Shown in pieces: positions 1-12,321 of a stretch of DNA of 64,000 bases. Each line of letters begins with the position of its first letter. Position 1 is the stretch's first letter. Location of the stretch: NCBI RefSeq assembly GCF_024713945.1, contig NC_134678.1, positions 2,356,001 to 2,420,000 of the forward strand. The letters are read 5' to 3'. Under the pieces are notes generated by a model that did no database searches, was not told where the DNA came from, and saw nothing but the letters and a program-made list of their open reading frames with translations. The translations under genes were made by a program, and so were the position numbers. Source of the DNA: Dermatophagoides farinae (lineage: Eukaryota > Arthropoda > Arachnida > Sarcoptiformes > Pyroglyphidae).

Positions 1-1352
1 AAAATCAATACAATGGATTTTTCTTTTTTTTTTTTTTTTGATTGTCTCAATTTTTGTTTTTGTATAAAATTTTATTCAACTTTGATTTTGGGTTATATAC
101 TGTAAAAGTGGAAAAATGAAATTGGAATAAAAATGTCGAAATGGATCAAATTCAAATGATCATAATAATCATCACCATCATCATCATCTTATAATATTTT
201 CAAAACAGAAAAATCACCTATGAAAATCATTATGTTCATTCATGAATCATTTGGTTTTGATTTTGATTTTGTTTTCAATCTCGTTTCAATGAATCCAAAT
301 CATCATCAACAAGGATTATATTTCCAAGGGACCTTAATTTTTGTTTTGTTCTGTCTATTGATGGGCTGAATTTGTTTCGACTGTATTTCATTATTTGTTG
401 ATGACTTTTTTTTCAATATGTGTGCCCGTAATAAAGAATTTTTTTTCCTAATTTGAATCTAGAGATCAATATACCGTGAAATATGATGGATCTTCATATT
501 TTTTTCCATATTGATTGGCCATGACCATCATCATGAGCTATGAAAGTGATTCAATTCTATTCTATTCTACTCTACCCATCAAAGAGTTGATTCAGTCGAA
601 TGAATTCGCTATAATACAAACAAATGTGTGTGTGTGTCATACTGAAAACATTTGGTTATGGAAGAATTTGCCTCTCTCCATGTCTAAATTTGAATACAAC
701 TGCATTTCAGTGAAGAATAAATTAGTTTTTTTTTGAAATGAAAAGAAATGTTTACTTTGCTAATTTTGTTTGTTTAAAAATTTTTTTTTATTCCATTTGA
801 TGATCACGATGCGACATCTTGTAGGTATGTTGTACATTACATTTTTTTTCCTGATTAATAGCATCATCATCATAACATATATGCATTTGCTGTTGCATAG
901 AGAAAATTTTAACGAATGATGATAATGGCAATCATACCTCACGGATAATACTCACAACAGGCAGTGTGATATATAAAAAACAATTTGATAGAAATACGTG
1001 TTCTGTTTTATGTCGAATCAATCAATCAAAATCCAAAGCCATGACATATATTGATATACGCATCACTTGTTTTTTTTTTTGTTTTTTCAATGACAGATGA
1101 CAAATAATCAATAAAAACAAAATATGCAACAAAAAAAAAATCGAAATTCCCAAATCGAATCATCAATTCGATTTAATCAATCAATCAATCAATAGAAATG
1201 ATTGCTTTCATTTTGTTTTGGTTACAATGCTGTTTGAATGAATGGTATTTAAACATTTGTCATTTCATATCCAAATCATTTTGTTTTCTGTTTTGTTTTG
1301 CTGATCAAACATTTTTTTTTCATATTCAAATTTTTAATTTTCATAAAATAAA
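1..1352. other. Intergenic, repeat-rich, no gene seen
   Basis: AT-rich DNA with many short T and A runs, (CAT)n near 170-190 and a short (GT)n near 627. Open frames here (515-736 on +, 760-942 on -) have simple-sequence composition and no splice context, so I do not call them. The right end holds the probable promoter of the TIL gene. Confidence 0.7.
1246..1253 (+). promoter_or_regulatory. TATA-like box upstream of the TIL gene
   Basis: The sequence TATTTAAA lies about 100 bases before the start codon at 1353, in an otherwise T-run-rich leader. The spacing would allow a start of transcription near 1276-1285 and a short 5' leader. TATA-like strings are common in DNA this AT-rich, so this is only suggestive. 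Confidence 0.3.
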
Positions 1353-1718
1353 ATGAAACTTATCATCATTACAATTGTTTTAATTGCGACGCCATTATTG
1401 GCCCAAGAATTAGCAACTACTGGCACATCTTCGGACAACGAAGGTATTGTTTTTGTATTTTTTTGCAATCAATTATTATTCATGTTTTTTATATTCACAG
1501 ATAATATGAATTGTGGCTCGAATGAAGAATTTCTAACATGTGGTTCTCCATGCGTAGATACTTGTTTCAATAAAGATTCAACAAGACCTTGTATTCTGAT
1601 TTGTAAGTCCGGATGTTATTGCCAAAAAGGATTTGTACGTACCGGTAAAGGTGAGGCTGAAGGTGATCTTGGACCATGTGTTCCGATTAGTGAATGTGAC
1701 AAAATTATCAACAATTGA
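1353..1718 (+). CDS. Secreted TIL-domain (trypsin-inhibitor-like) cysteine-rich protein
   Basis: Two coding exons, 1353-1443 and 1501-1718, separated by a 57-base GT-AG intron (GAAG|gtattg ... ttcacag|AT). The spliced protein has 102 residues. It starts with a signal peptide (MKLIIITIVLIATPLLAQ), then a short acidic linker, then one domain with ten cysteines in the TIL arrangement: adjacent spacings C-x3-C-x3-C, then C-x3-C-x3-C-x-C, closing with CVPISEC. TIL domains of this size are usually secreted inhibitors of serine proteases, held by five disulfides. Target protease and inhibition are inferred from the family only; the reactive-site loop cannot be assigned by eye. The intron has no in-frame stop and is a multiple of three, so an unspliced mRNA would still be translated. 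No neighbour on this strand looks related. Confidence 0.85.
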   Translation: MKLIIITIVLIATPLLAQELATTGTSSDNEGIVFVFFCNQLLFMFFIFTDNMNCGSNEEFLTCGSPCVDTCFNKDSTRPCILICKSGCYCQKGFVRTGKGEAEGDLGPCVPISECDKIINN

Positions 1719-3087
1719 TACGTAACATCATCGTCATCATCATCATCATTACCATTTATTCTGAATGAACAATGTGTTAATTTAAAAAAAAATTAAGTTG
1801 AATTTTATCGATTAAAAACGTTGAGAATTTGGAAAATTAAATCAATTTTTAAGAATTCGTTTATTTTATTTGGCTATCTAGCCAATGAGATAACATTAAT
1901 GATAATCGAATGGCAATCTCTCTTTTTTTTAATTAAAATAATGAAAATTCAGTTTATTCGTAATGTTTTCTCATTAAAAATCCATTTCATCATAATGAGA
2001 TAAAATAGAATTGTGGAAAAAAATTGAACTTAAATCACAATCATTTTTATCAATTTTTTTTTTGCTTTGATTCATTCCGCTCTATTTGGTGTTTGTTTTT
2101 TTTCTTTGATGATTGTCGGAAAAATAATGATGATGATACACAAATGTTTTTTTTTGTCCAAATAAATGGGTTGATGTTATCAATTTCGCCAATCTATTGA
2201 TTGATGTCACCATCATTATAATCATCATCATCATCATATCTACCGGTTTATCAATTCTTTCATTCATTTTTTTTCATTTTGTTGTTTCTGCATTTCCATA
2301 TGGATATAGAGTAAAATTTGATTAAAATTGAATTTGAATTTTTTTTTTGGTTCAATCCGATATCAATCTTGGTTGGTCAAGCTAGATGTGACATTTGTAG
2401 TTTATTTTTAATGGTGTGGCCATCATCTTACAAAAGGCTTTACAGCCGACTTGTTAGCTAATTTTTTTTTCATTTATTTCGATTAATATCTAATCATCGT
2501 CTTAATCATTTCGATTTTGTATATATTAAATTTTCAAAAAGAAAAAAAAATTATTTACTAGACTGTGCTTTTCTCTCTCTCCCTTGTTTTTTTTCAGGTA
2601 TGGAAAACTTTTTTTTTCCATTAAATCAATTTACTGTAATTGAAATTGAATATCACTGTCACCCAGGAAATAAAATCATCCATCTATTGAACAATTTATT
2701 AAAATGGTGAAAAAAAAATTTTTTTTTTCATACAAATAATAAGAAATTTGAATTAATCTATTTAATTGATATCAATTTCACAGTTATCTAGTGTGTGAGA
2801 GTATTTTTTCAATTATCTAGTAATCATCATCGGCTTTTACTTGAAACGATCATTCAACTATTGATCGATTCAATAATGTCACTAATAATTTTTCTTTTTG
2901 TTTTTTTTCCTATAGGAAATTACTTTTCAAAATGATTAAATTACTTTGGTTTTTTTCCTACTCTAGTGGTCAGTTATTGATCGAATGAATTTAAAGTTTC
3001 GATCATCAAATTTGCATTAAATATATATTTTGAATGTGATACAAAGTTTCAAGAATAAAATAAAATTTAATTAATTGTTTAATTTTT

Positions 3088-3093
3088 TTTATT
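3088..3093 (-). terminator. AATAAA hexamer behind the exon-like segment at 3128-3286
   Basis: A minus-strand AATAAA sits about 35 bases past the stop codon of the candidate terminal exon. Such hexamers are frequent by chance at this base composition. Confidence 0.25.
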
Positions 3094-3127
3094 TGGAGAA
3101 AATACCATCATACTGGAAGAAAAAGAT

Positions 3128-3286
3128 TTATAGATCCGATACTGTTTCGACTATCAATTTTGATTTTGGCGCAATCTTTGTCGATTGTATGAAGAGAAAA
3201 GATTGATGAATGTGTCGCCTGGGATAAGATAATTCAAATCTTTGGACAATTTTTTTCTGCTGCAGCTTCTTCTTGTTAAATGGACA
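3128..3286 (-). CDS. Candidate terminal exon of an unrecognised gene
   Basis: Behind a T-rich tract ending in an acceptor (cttgctaatag|TGTCC) there is an open frame of 52 codons to a TAA at 3128, followed by AATAAA at 3088. The translation is basic and of normal composition (for example SYPRRHIHQSFLFIQ and KLIVETVSDL at the end), unlike the simple-sequence frames around it. I do not recognise a family. A second frame over the same bases is also open for about 44 codons, so the frame is not certain. No upstream exon was found between here and 6.1 kb. It could be a chance frame. Confidence 0.25.
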   Translation of the reverse strand, partial: CPFNKKKLQQKKIVQRFELSYPRRHIHQSFLFIQSTKIAPKSKLIVETVSDL

Positions 3287-5257
3287 CTATTAGCAAGAAA
3301 AAAAAATATATTTGTTCTGTTTTTTTTTCTGCACTGACTGTGTTATCATCTAATATCTATTTCAAATGAACTAAAATTCATTCCATTTTTACAAAATCTT
3401 TCATTTGTTTTAACTAAAATGTTTGTTATGTATATAGCAGCAGCAGCAGCAGTATTCATAATCATGGATTGTGGCGTGATGTTACTGATGATGATGATGA
3501 TGAGCATGGTTTTTTCCCAAGTTGTGTTTAATACATACAAAAAAATTCATTGGAATAATATTGTCTGTCTAGTAAATCTATAGTATGGATGAATATTAAA
3601 CCATGCAATGCAATATATATGTTTGTCTTCGAAAAAAAAGTCAATAAAAGATAGAAAATTTTTGAAAGAAAAAAAAGTTTAAAAATTGTGACTTGTTGTT
3701 ATTATGGATGTTAAAATAATAATAATAATAATAACTACTATTATATCTCGTTGTCGTCGTATATCGTTCAATGCCATGTTGTAGTTGCCAACATTGACTA
3801 TTGGCCTAAGAAAAAAGAATTTTTGTTTTTCGTTTCGGTATTGGAAAAAATAAAGAAAAAAGACATTCAATAATGAAAATGATGTTATGCTTCATACAAA
3901 ACTATATAATATATATATATACGATTTATAATGATGATAAATCGAACACATTAAGATGATAGTCATCGTCTTCAAGACAGTATTAGTATGATTACAAAGA
4001 AGGGGAATGGAATATACTGATATATATCCAATCAATATATATGACCATAATGAAAGATAGTGAGTGAGTGAGTCAGTGGATGAATGAATGAATGGATATT
4101 TGATGGACATGGATGAATGAAGAAAACAGAGAGCAAAAAAAAAAATTCATGAGATAGTGAGAAATGAGAATGACATAAGATTATTGTCTAACAAAAAAAA
4201 ATGACTTTTCGTGCAAAATCCGAATAGTGGATTTTTTTAAAAAAAATCGACCAAAATACACGATGTACTTAAGAAGAATATGATGTCGATTATCATTATT
4301 ATCCTATATATATATTCTTTTAATGCTCGTTTCTTGTCATCATCATAAAGGATGCAGCGACAAAAAAAAATTGTGAAATGCAATATTGCAAAAAAAAAAA
4401 ACGAAAGAAAAGTTAGCCACAGGCTAACTAGCCTTTCAATCATGGATGACAAATAAGCATACAAAAGAAGATCAGTGACCAATTAAAAATATATATACAT
4501 AAAGAAAAAGATATAGAATCAAAATAAATAAATAAATGTCATTTCGCATTTAATTTAGCTGTGAAGGTTAAATTGAAATTTTTTTTCTTTTTCACAATCA
4601 TTTTGTACATTTATTTGAATTTTGAATTCTTTTGAGCATCAATGGAATGATAAAAAAAAATTCCTTTCAAATGGTATTTTCCATTATTATCATTCATGTG
4701 GATCATATGTTGACAGTCGTTATTTGAAGAACAAAAAAAAAAACAAATGATAAAACCTTTGAATAGAATGAACAAGATTCTGAAGATTTAAAAAGAAGAA
4801 AATGTTGAACTTTAAAATCGTCATCGATATCATCATTATTCGACTACATAGAAGATCTCATTTTGTTAACGGCGAACCTAACTATGCTGATGATCCTCAT
4901 CATCATAAAGAACAAAAAATCATTGAAAGGAAAAAAAACAATATTTATAAAGATTAATTCTTAAGGTTATCATACCAAGCAAGTCAGATCATCATCATCA
5001 TTATACAGATAGTTTATTATCCAAAATCTAACAAGCCTCAATCTTTTTCATCATCATCGTGGTCATCATCTTTGTTTTTCTGTGATTCAGGAGGTATAAC
5101 AAGCAATAATAAGGATGGAAAAAAACAAGTCAATAAAAGAGACATTTATTATCATTATTATTATCAACATCATTTCTCTGTTTGATATACCTGTCTGCAA
5201 AACAATTTAATCATATATATAGAAAATGAATATTCACACAGAGAAATAAATCGATTT

Positions 5258-5291
<34 letters not shown>

Positions 5292-6135
5292 GCTTTTGCA
5301 ATCATATTTTCGATTATTTATTATTATTACTGTTAATCTTTTGCCATCCATCCATCCTTCTTTTCCTCATTCTTTACTTTGTTTCGTGTAATCTGTTGAT
5401 TCGTTGAGAACATGAATGAATGAAAATATTTTAAGCATTTAGATTCTTAATTTTTTTCCATGTAGATGTATAATCCTGGCTGAATTTATATATTCAGATT
5501 AAATGAACGCTATCTGCCATCTGGGGATTGATGTGGTTAAATTTTGAAAAACACAAAAAATTCAATATTCAAAAATTCAAATTCAAACCAGGACACCTGA
5601 ATCGTCGTTAATTTTTTTTTATTAGAAAAATAAATTATAAAAAAAATGAGAATCCACCATGAATATGTTTGTTTATATATATAGAAAATCAGAGATTGAT
5701 AGTTTACAATGATTGGTCAAATGATAGACAATTTTTGGACAAAAGAATTATATGAATGATGATAATATTACAAAATTATAATTGAAAAAATAATTCTAAA
5801 AATAACAATTGCGATTTTTTTTGCTCCTATTTTATATTATGTAAAAAAAAGAACAATTTTCAGCATAAAATTCGTTATATCGAAAAAAAAACATAATAGC
5901 TATCTCTATATACACAGAGATGTTTAATTTTTTCATTTTATTGTCATTGTATTTGTATTGGCAAACTTTTTTTTTGTAATTATTAATTAATTGCAATCAT
6001 ATATTGTTATATAAATTTTTTTTCTATTATTTACATTTATACAAATATATACGTAAATATATGAATCGTTAAGCTGTATCAATTGATTGCTTGAAATGAA
6101 TGATATGCATGAAAAATTTTCAAGATGAATGACCA

Positions 6136-9100
6136 TTATTCAATTTTGATAGCTTTATCATTGCTCATTTTGCCATTATTCTTATTTCTTGTACATTCAA
6201 ATTGATGACCAGCTTTCCAATGTTTCAGTTGACATTCTGGAGAACAATAATCTGTTTTGAAACAACTAAAATAAAGACAAAAAATTAGATATTAGAAAAT
6301 CAAAACAAGAATATTGAACATACCAGAAATAATTTGCTTCAGCTTCACACAATGCACACTATTTTTTTATTAAACAAAAAGAAAAACAAAATCAATTCGA
6401 ATAGGATCATCATATGGCCATAAAGATACATACCCATTGTTTTCGTTTTACTTCGGATATTTCACGTTTGTATCGTTCCTCCATTTGACTGATGACAGCT
6501 GGATTATATCGTTTATTGAGATCACGTTCATTTTTAACAATCATTTCTAATTCAGTCGTTTTATTCGTTAAACGATATACTTGTTGTTTGGATTCTTCAA
6601 GTTCTCGTTTGAGCTAAAAATTGTGTAAATCGAAAGGAAAAGAAAATGGTAATTGCAATTGTTTTTAAATATAAAACGACTAACCTTTGAAATTTCATTT
6701 TTATTTTGTGTTTCGAGAAATTCTCTGAATTTTTTAAATGCTTTAACATTATTTGTCAAACAGGCACGATTACAAGCACTATCTTGAAGATAACTTTTTT
6801 CCAGTAAACAACGTGCCTTTTGTGAATGTTCAAATGAAGAATGTTCAACATTTTTTGATGGTCTACCACGTTTTCGTGGGCTAATCTGCATTTCTTCGGG
6901 TTCAAATTCATCCTTTTGCAGAATGTATTGTGCAAGATAATCACCACGATAATGAGGTATTTTTTGATTGTTCGTTTCTACATGATAAAGATATGAATTA
7001 ACGAGATTTTGATTCTTTTTTGTTGGTACATAGATTTGAGCTTGTGAGTAATCAATATATTTTTTGGATGGTTCGGAAAATGGTGATTCATTCACAAATC
7101 CATTGGTTTTGTGCGAGAAACTTTCTTCAAATTTAGATCGATCGACCAGCAAATTATTGGGCATTATCATTCTTGGTGGAAAATGATTCACTTGATGATA
7201 GTGATCAGACAAAATTTGTTGTTGTTGTTGCTGCTGTTGTTGATGGTAAAGATTTAATCGCTGCTGGTGATCTTGTCTTGCCTTTTCTTTTTCGTATGCT
7301 AGATAATAGTTTATATGCTCTTCTAATTGTTCATCATCATATAGATATGGTTCTTCATCGTCATCATCATCATCATCAATTGCAGCAGAATTATTTTGTT
7401 TCACATTTTTGTCATCATTATTATGTACATTCTCATTTTTAGGTTCCTTTGATTTCTCATCTATTTGGGTATTACTTTGGTCATTACTAACATCGTTATC
7501 TGTGACACGATCTTCATCAGTTTCGCCTTCACTATTCAAAGGTTTAAGAAAACTACTAGGAGGCTTATGTTCCTGTTGAAAGCTTGTTGTGTAATCAGTG
7601 GATTTTCGAATCAAATCAGCTTTATCATTGTTATCAGTCGTTTCTGATTTGATCATAGAACCATCCGAAACTAGAACGTAGTCATGTTGTAACTGATGAT
7701 GTTTATCATTATTACCGTAATATTGACCACAACCGTTGATAGGTTCATGAATTGCATTTTGTGAATAAAGAGAATTGGAAGAATCGAAGTTTATTGATTT
7801 ATAGTTGTTAGCATTAAGAATCTAAGTAAATAGAATGATAGAAAATTCATTACAAAAAAAAAGAAAAAGACAAACCTTATTTAAGATAGATGATGATGGT
7901 TTTGCTATTGTGGACGATAAAATCGAATTCGTTGGAATTGATTTAGTTGCCACTACCGGTGGTATATGCTTGGGCGTCTCCATTTCATTCATTAACAATT
8001 TTCTACGTGCTTTGATCAACTGGCGTTCACGTTCAATTTCACGTTGTTTTTTTGAATATTTCGGTGAATGTAAATTAGATTTAGATGACGTCGATGATGG
8101 TGATGATGAATGTAATTTTGCTTTTTTATTCAATGGTGAGGTAGTTGTTAGGCAACGAAGTTCATTTTTGTTTCGTTTGGCTATTGATGCTGATTTTTGT
8201 ATCCATTTTTTAGCTGATAAACGTTGCGATGGTTTTACTGTTTTGACCGATTTTGAGGAAGACGGAATTTGATGATAAACAGGTGAATGAAAGAGTTTAG
8301 GTTTACGCCCACGTTTTGATGATGTATCAAGACTAGTATTTATGGATAAACAATCATTGTCATTATTGTCGGACGGACGAAAATTGTAGTTTGGCGAATA
8401 TATTATTTTTTTCCTTCGGATTCGATTTTTTGACAATAGTGATGATAATTTATTTTTAGGAGATTTAAGTTGCTTTTTTCCAGTTGTTGCTGAGCTTGAT
8501 GATGATGGATATTTTCTAGGTCTGCCACGACCTTTCCCCTTGGGTGGAGATTTTGAATTACTCTTCTCATTAGTTCCAGTGGAATCTTCAGGTTCACTAT
8601 TTGCAGTATAAGTATCAATATCTGTAGCATCATCTTCATCTGATTTTATTTTTGTATCATTTGATTGAGAATTATCCTGTTCATCATCATTTTCAGCCTG
8701 TTTATCCTCTTCATCAACATCATCTTCTTCCATCACACTGCTGCTTTCTTCAGTCATTAGATCTTCAAAACAACCATCATCATTTTGTCTACGAAACTTT
8801 GATTTTGATTTCCGTTTTGTTCGTCTAAGCGATTGATCTTCATTTTTAAAATTGCACTTGTCACTTTTAGAATTATTAGTTGTGCTATTAATTTCACCTT
8901 CTTTATTATCATATTTCGAAACCGATGACGGTGCTTTATTCATACATTTTTTAAAACTTTTGAATTCATCTGTTGATATAGGGTCTTTTGATTCCAATAA
9001 TTCCCTATATGTGCGTAATTCTTGCAGTGCTTTATCCAACGATTGAATTGGTTTCAATATGTTCAATTCAGCCAATGATGAATTAATATCTTTGATATTT

Positions 9101-10530
9101 GACTTGTCAATTAATGAACGTTCATGATTCGAACCAAAAAATCTAACATCCAATTGATTACAACAATCAATCTCATCACTGTTCCGTGGATAGATGACTT
9201 TGGCTGGCCAAAATGGATAGCCTTTCTGTTTAGCAAAAACCAACACATGTGGTGGATCACAAGGCCAACAAAACCATAACTTATTATTTTGTCGATTAGA
9301 ATTACGATAACAATCAACACAACCAATCATTTCTTTCAATTCATATCTGGTGGCTTCAATCATACGTGATAAAGCATCGCTTATTCTTCGTTGTACGGTT
9401 GGTGATTGTTCTGATTGAGAACAAACAACCACCTCTAACATATGGCGAACAGTAAGACAATCACCGAAAAATTCTGCAATGGTTTTATATTGATTATTTT
9501 CTAAATATTTTTCCATATCATCAAGTTCGATATATTTGTATGAAAGATAATTGATTGCCAATTGATTGAACAAATCTCTTGGATTCAGAATTGCTTTTTT
9601 GAACTTGTTCGATTCTGATGATAGTTCACCATTCATTTCATGAGTTGGAACTGATAAAGAAGTGGATGACAAAGAAGATACTATTTTTGATGATATCAAT
9701 GATGACATAGAGGTTGTATTGTACAATGATTGTTTCATATTAAGTAAGGAATGTGATATTTGATGCGATGCTTTTGCTTTGAATCGCGTGTATGTATAGC
9801 TCAATATCTGATTAAATTCACTTTGATCAAAAAGACGAGATCCAACCGAAAAAGATGAATATTTCTTAGTTAACATACAAATAGGACAGATAAATGTTTC
9901 ACTCGAAAAACTACTAGAAGTTATTCGATCATTTTCGGGAATTATTTGATCAATAAATTCCATTGCCTGTTGAACACATTTTTGGTGATAAACACGCCAA
10001 CAATGTTGACATTCCTTTAGTATCAAAGATGATGAACAAGTTTCATCACTGTTATCATCATCAGTATCGTTGTTGGTTTTATTACTTTTGTAATTAATAC
10101 GATGACATTCAAAACAATACCAATCGTGTGATGGAAATTTCATCGTTTCATGAGGCAAGCTGATTAAATACTCTTTCTGTTTGTTGTCGACATTGTGATC
10201 ATCATTATCACTTACATTTCCATTCATCATCAACTGCCCATCTTCAGCTGTTTTTTTCTCTTGTTTTCGAATTAAACCTTCATGAACGGCTTGTTCGATT
10301 GACAATGAAACATTTTTGGAATTCTCTAGCCGGGAAAAATGTTCGACCATATATTCCACCAAAAGTTTTTGTTCAACAAATACTTGGTCGTAATCAAATC
10401 CAATAACATTGCTGCCATAATCATCATGTTGTTTGAGTGAAAGTTGAATGATTGCTGACCAAATTCCATGGACAATTTCCGGGTCTAATTTACGTTTCAA
10501 TTCAACGGTGTCAACGTTGTCGATTAGCAT
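6136..10530 (-). CDS. ZMYND11: ZMYND11/BS69-like chromatin reader (WH-PHD-bromo-PWWP-MYND)
   Basis: Five exons: 10530-7876, 7821-6685, 6613-6434, 6358-6324 and 6265-6136, with GT-AG introns of 54-75 bases; 1378 residues. Domains in order: N-terminal winged-helix-like region (1-90); PHD finger (137-222, HDWYCFECH to FICPIC); degenerate bromodomain (about 320-400) followed by a C-x2-C...C-x2-C zinc knuckle; PWWP domain (about 425-500, FAKQKGYPFWPAKV); a long Ser/Asp/Lys-rich insertion; a coiled coil (1265-1324, LKRELEESKQQVYRLTNKTT); MYND finger (1325-1360, CALCEAEANYFCC then YCSPECQLKHW). This order, and KRKQWC directly before the MYND, match ZMYND11, a reader of methylated H3K36 on H3.3 and a transcription/splicing co-repressor. 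The vertebrate protein is about 600 residues; the excess lies between PWWP and MYND and holds three AT-hook-like motifs (about 667, 739 and 1203), poly-Asp and poly-Gln. The start is the first ATG, with no upstream in-frame extension seen. Confidence 0.93.
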
Positions 10531-10898
10531 TTTTGTTTTTACATATAAAAAAATGAAGTTTGTTGTTTTTTTGTTGATTGATCGATTTCAAGTTCACGAA
10601 AGTGATAAGAAAACAGCAATCACTAATTAAATTATAACATTATGCCGGCAGATTTGAATCTGTAAAATTATAAAAAAAAACATATCAATAATAATCATGT
10701 TTGAATTTATTTTTTTTTAAAAATAAAAATTTCGAATGTAATACAACAAAGCCATAGAATATTTAAACTTTTTTTTTAATAATTACATCATTATGAGCTA
10801 TTATAGCAATAGCAACAGTAAATAAATAAAGATATATTATTATTATTGATGATGAATATATTGATAGATTACACAACAGACATGCGGATAAACTTATG

Positions 10899-10914
10899 GC
10901 GCCAAATAGAAAAT
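10899..10914. promoter_or_regulatory. E2F-like site, copy 1 of a repeated 16-mer
   Basis: GCGCCAAATAGAAAAT occurs here and again at 11725-11740. The reverse complement contains TTTGGCGC, the classic E2F consensus. The site lies about 370 bases upstream of the ZMYND11 homologue's start codon. Function is inferred from the motif and its exact repetition only. Confidence 0.35.
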
Positions 10915-11724
10915 CACATACACTCACATGTAAAAACATATGGTCAATTTTCATTTTTCAAATAAGAATTTTTTAAATGTTCATTTTTTCATCAATTATA
11001 ATAAGCAGATAATCGGAAAAAAACATTAATATTTTTAGTTTTTTCATATAATTTTGCTCGTAATAGCAAAAAAATGGCCGACCAATTAATACCATAAGCA
11101 CTACTCATCATAACACAGAAACAGAAGAAGAAAGCTAATGGAAAAGCATGCATGTTTCAAAAAAACATGCACATACCACATACATACGTAATATAAATGC
11201 ATGCAGAGTAAAGAGAGATAGAGAGTAAAAATACAAGCAGCAAGCAAAACCAACGAAAACATTGAGCCAATGCGCGTTTTTTTTGTTGTTGTTGTTGGAT
11301 ACTTTTACATACGCTACACAAACATACACAGACACACACACGGCTAAGCAAACGTCCACACATCTATCTCATATACATTCGCACACAATCCAACAATATT
11401 CCAACATCAAATTTTTTTTTTATATTGAAAGAAGAGTGCTGTTTATTGGTTACTATGTGCGTTTGCAATGGTGCATTTATTTTCAGAATGAAAATTGAGC
11501 CATGTTGACTTTCTCTCTCTCTCTTACTCTTTTACGAAAAAAAATGATGTATAACGGGTGGCTCATTATTATGATGATGATTAAGGTTTTATTATTACAA
11601 ATAGAAAGGTATAATGCACTTTGACACGACATATGACCAGATATATCCAAAGAAAGTACATTAAAAAAAGGTTATTGTAAAGATATATTTGTGTCAGGTG
11701 CCACAAATACAACATATACATTGC

Positions 11725-11740
11725 GCGCCAAATAGAAAAT
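11725..11740. promoter_or_regulatory. E2F-like site, copy 2 of a repeated 16-mer
   Basis: The second exact copy of GCGCCAAATAGAAAAT, here preceded by GC to give GCGCGCC. It is CpG-bearing in otherwise CpG-poor DNA, about 1.2 kb upstream of the ZMYND11 homologue. Confidence 0.35.
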
Positions 11741-12321
11741 GATTGAGACAGAAAACCGGATAAAACTACCATCTCTACTATTCGTCATTTATTCATGCAT
11801 GATATACTGGTTCAAGGTAGTATTTTATTGACAGATGAAAATGAGGCTACTCGATTTTTGTTGTTTATGTTTTTACCTAAAAAAGTAAAGAAATTCGAGT
11901 AGATCAAAAAGCAACAAATAATATTGAGATCCTACAATTAAAAAATCAGAAAAAAAATTGAAAACTATGTTCATTGAATAAACTATGCTATCAATTGATA
12001 AGTAGAAGGAAAAAAATTGATCAAAATTAAAGTTACATCATCACCGATTGTTGCTAAACATATTTACACACAAACTATAACTGCTAATCAGCTGTTTACT
12101 GTGATTGTAATAATCAAAACAAATAACAAATGTATTTTACCTTTAAATAAACCAAATTTAGATTGATGAAATATTCATTTAAATTTTAAATGTTTGGTTT
12201 TTTTTGTACAAATCACCAAAAAAATTAAAACTTATCAAAAACAAAACATAGATTTTGATGATGAAACTCAAAGCATATACAAACATTTAAAGCAATAATG
12301 ATGACACAAAATTGTTCAGAA

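Larger units (their letters stand above)
1719..6135. other. Intergenic between the TIL gene and the ZMYND11 homologue
   Basis: About 4.4 kb of AT-rich DNA with (CAT)n, (TTG)n at about 5258-5293, (AAT)n near 3716-3733 and many A/T runs. No gene is recognised. One exon-like segment on the minus strand (3128-3286) is listed separately. A short GC-richer patch near 2410-2465 has no convincing frame. Confidence 0.6.
10531..12321. other. Intergenic upstream of the ZMYND11 homologue
   Basis: AT-rich. It holds the presumed promoter of the minus-strand ZMYND11 homologue: an ATCGAT near 10581 and, near 10645-10660, GCCGGC next to the palindrome CAGATTTGAATCTG. It also holds two copies of a 16-base E2F-like sequence (listed). 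ORFs across 11135-11498 are CA/GT and poly-Q-like translations of microsatellites. No gene is recognised. Confidence 0.55.

Noticed and set aside
2410-2465. Small GC-richer patch with MVWPSSYKRLYSRLVS-stop
   Set aside because: Only 16 codons, no convincing acceptor, other frames open too.
7173-8272. Plus-strand open frames (7173-7442 and 7835-8272) opposite the ZMYND11 homologue
   Set aside because: Antisense shadows of the Asp/Ser/Gln-rich coding exons; the minus strand carries recognisable domains.
10645-10665. tRNA T-arm-like string near the ZMYND11 promoter
   Set aside because: The seven-base loop is not flanked by pairing stems and there is no acceptor or anticodon arm; it is a plain palindrome.
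11135-11498. Overlapping frames on both strands near 11.1-11.5 kb
   Set aside because: CA/GT microsatellite and poly-Gln translations with no splice support.
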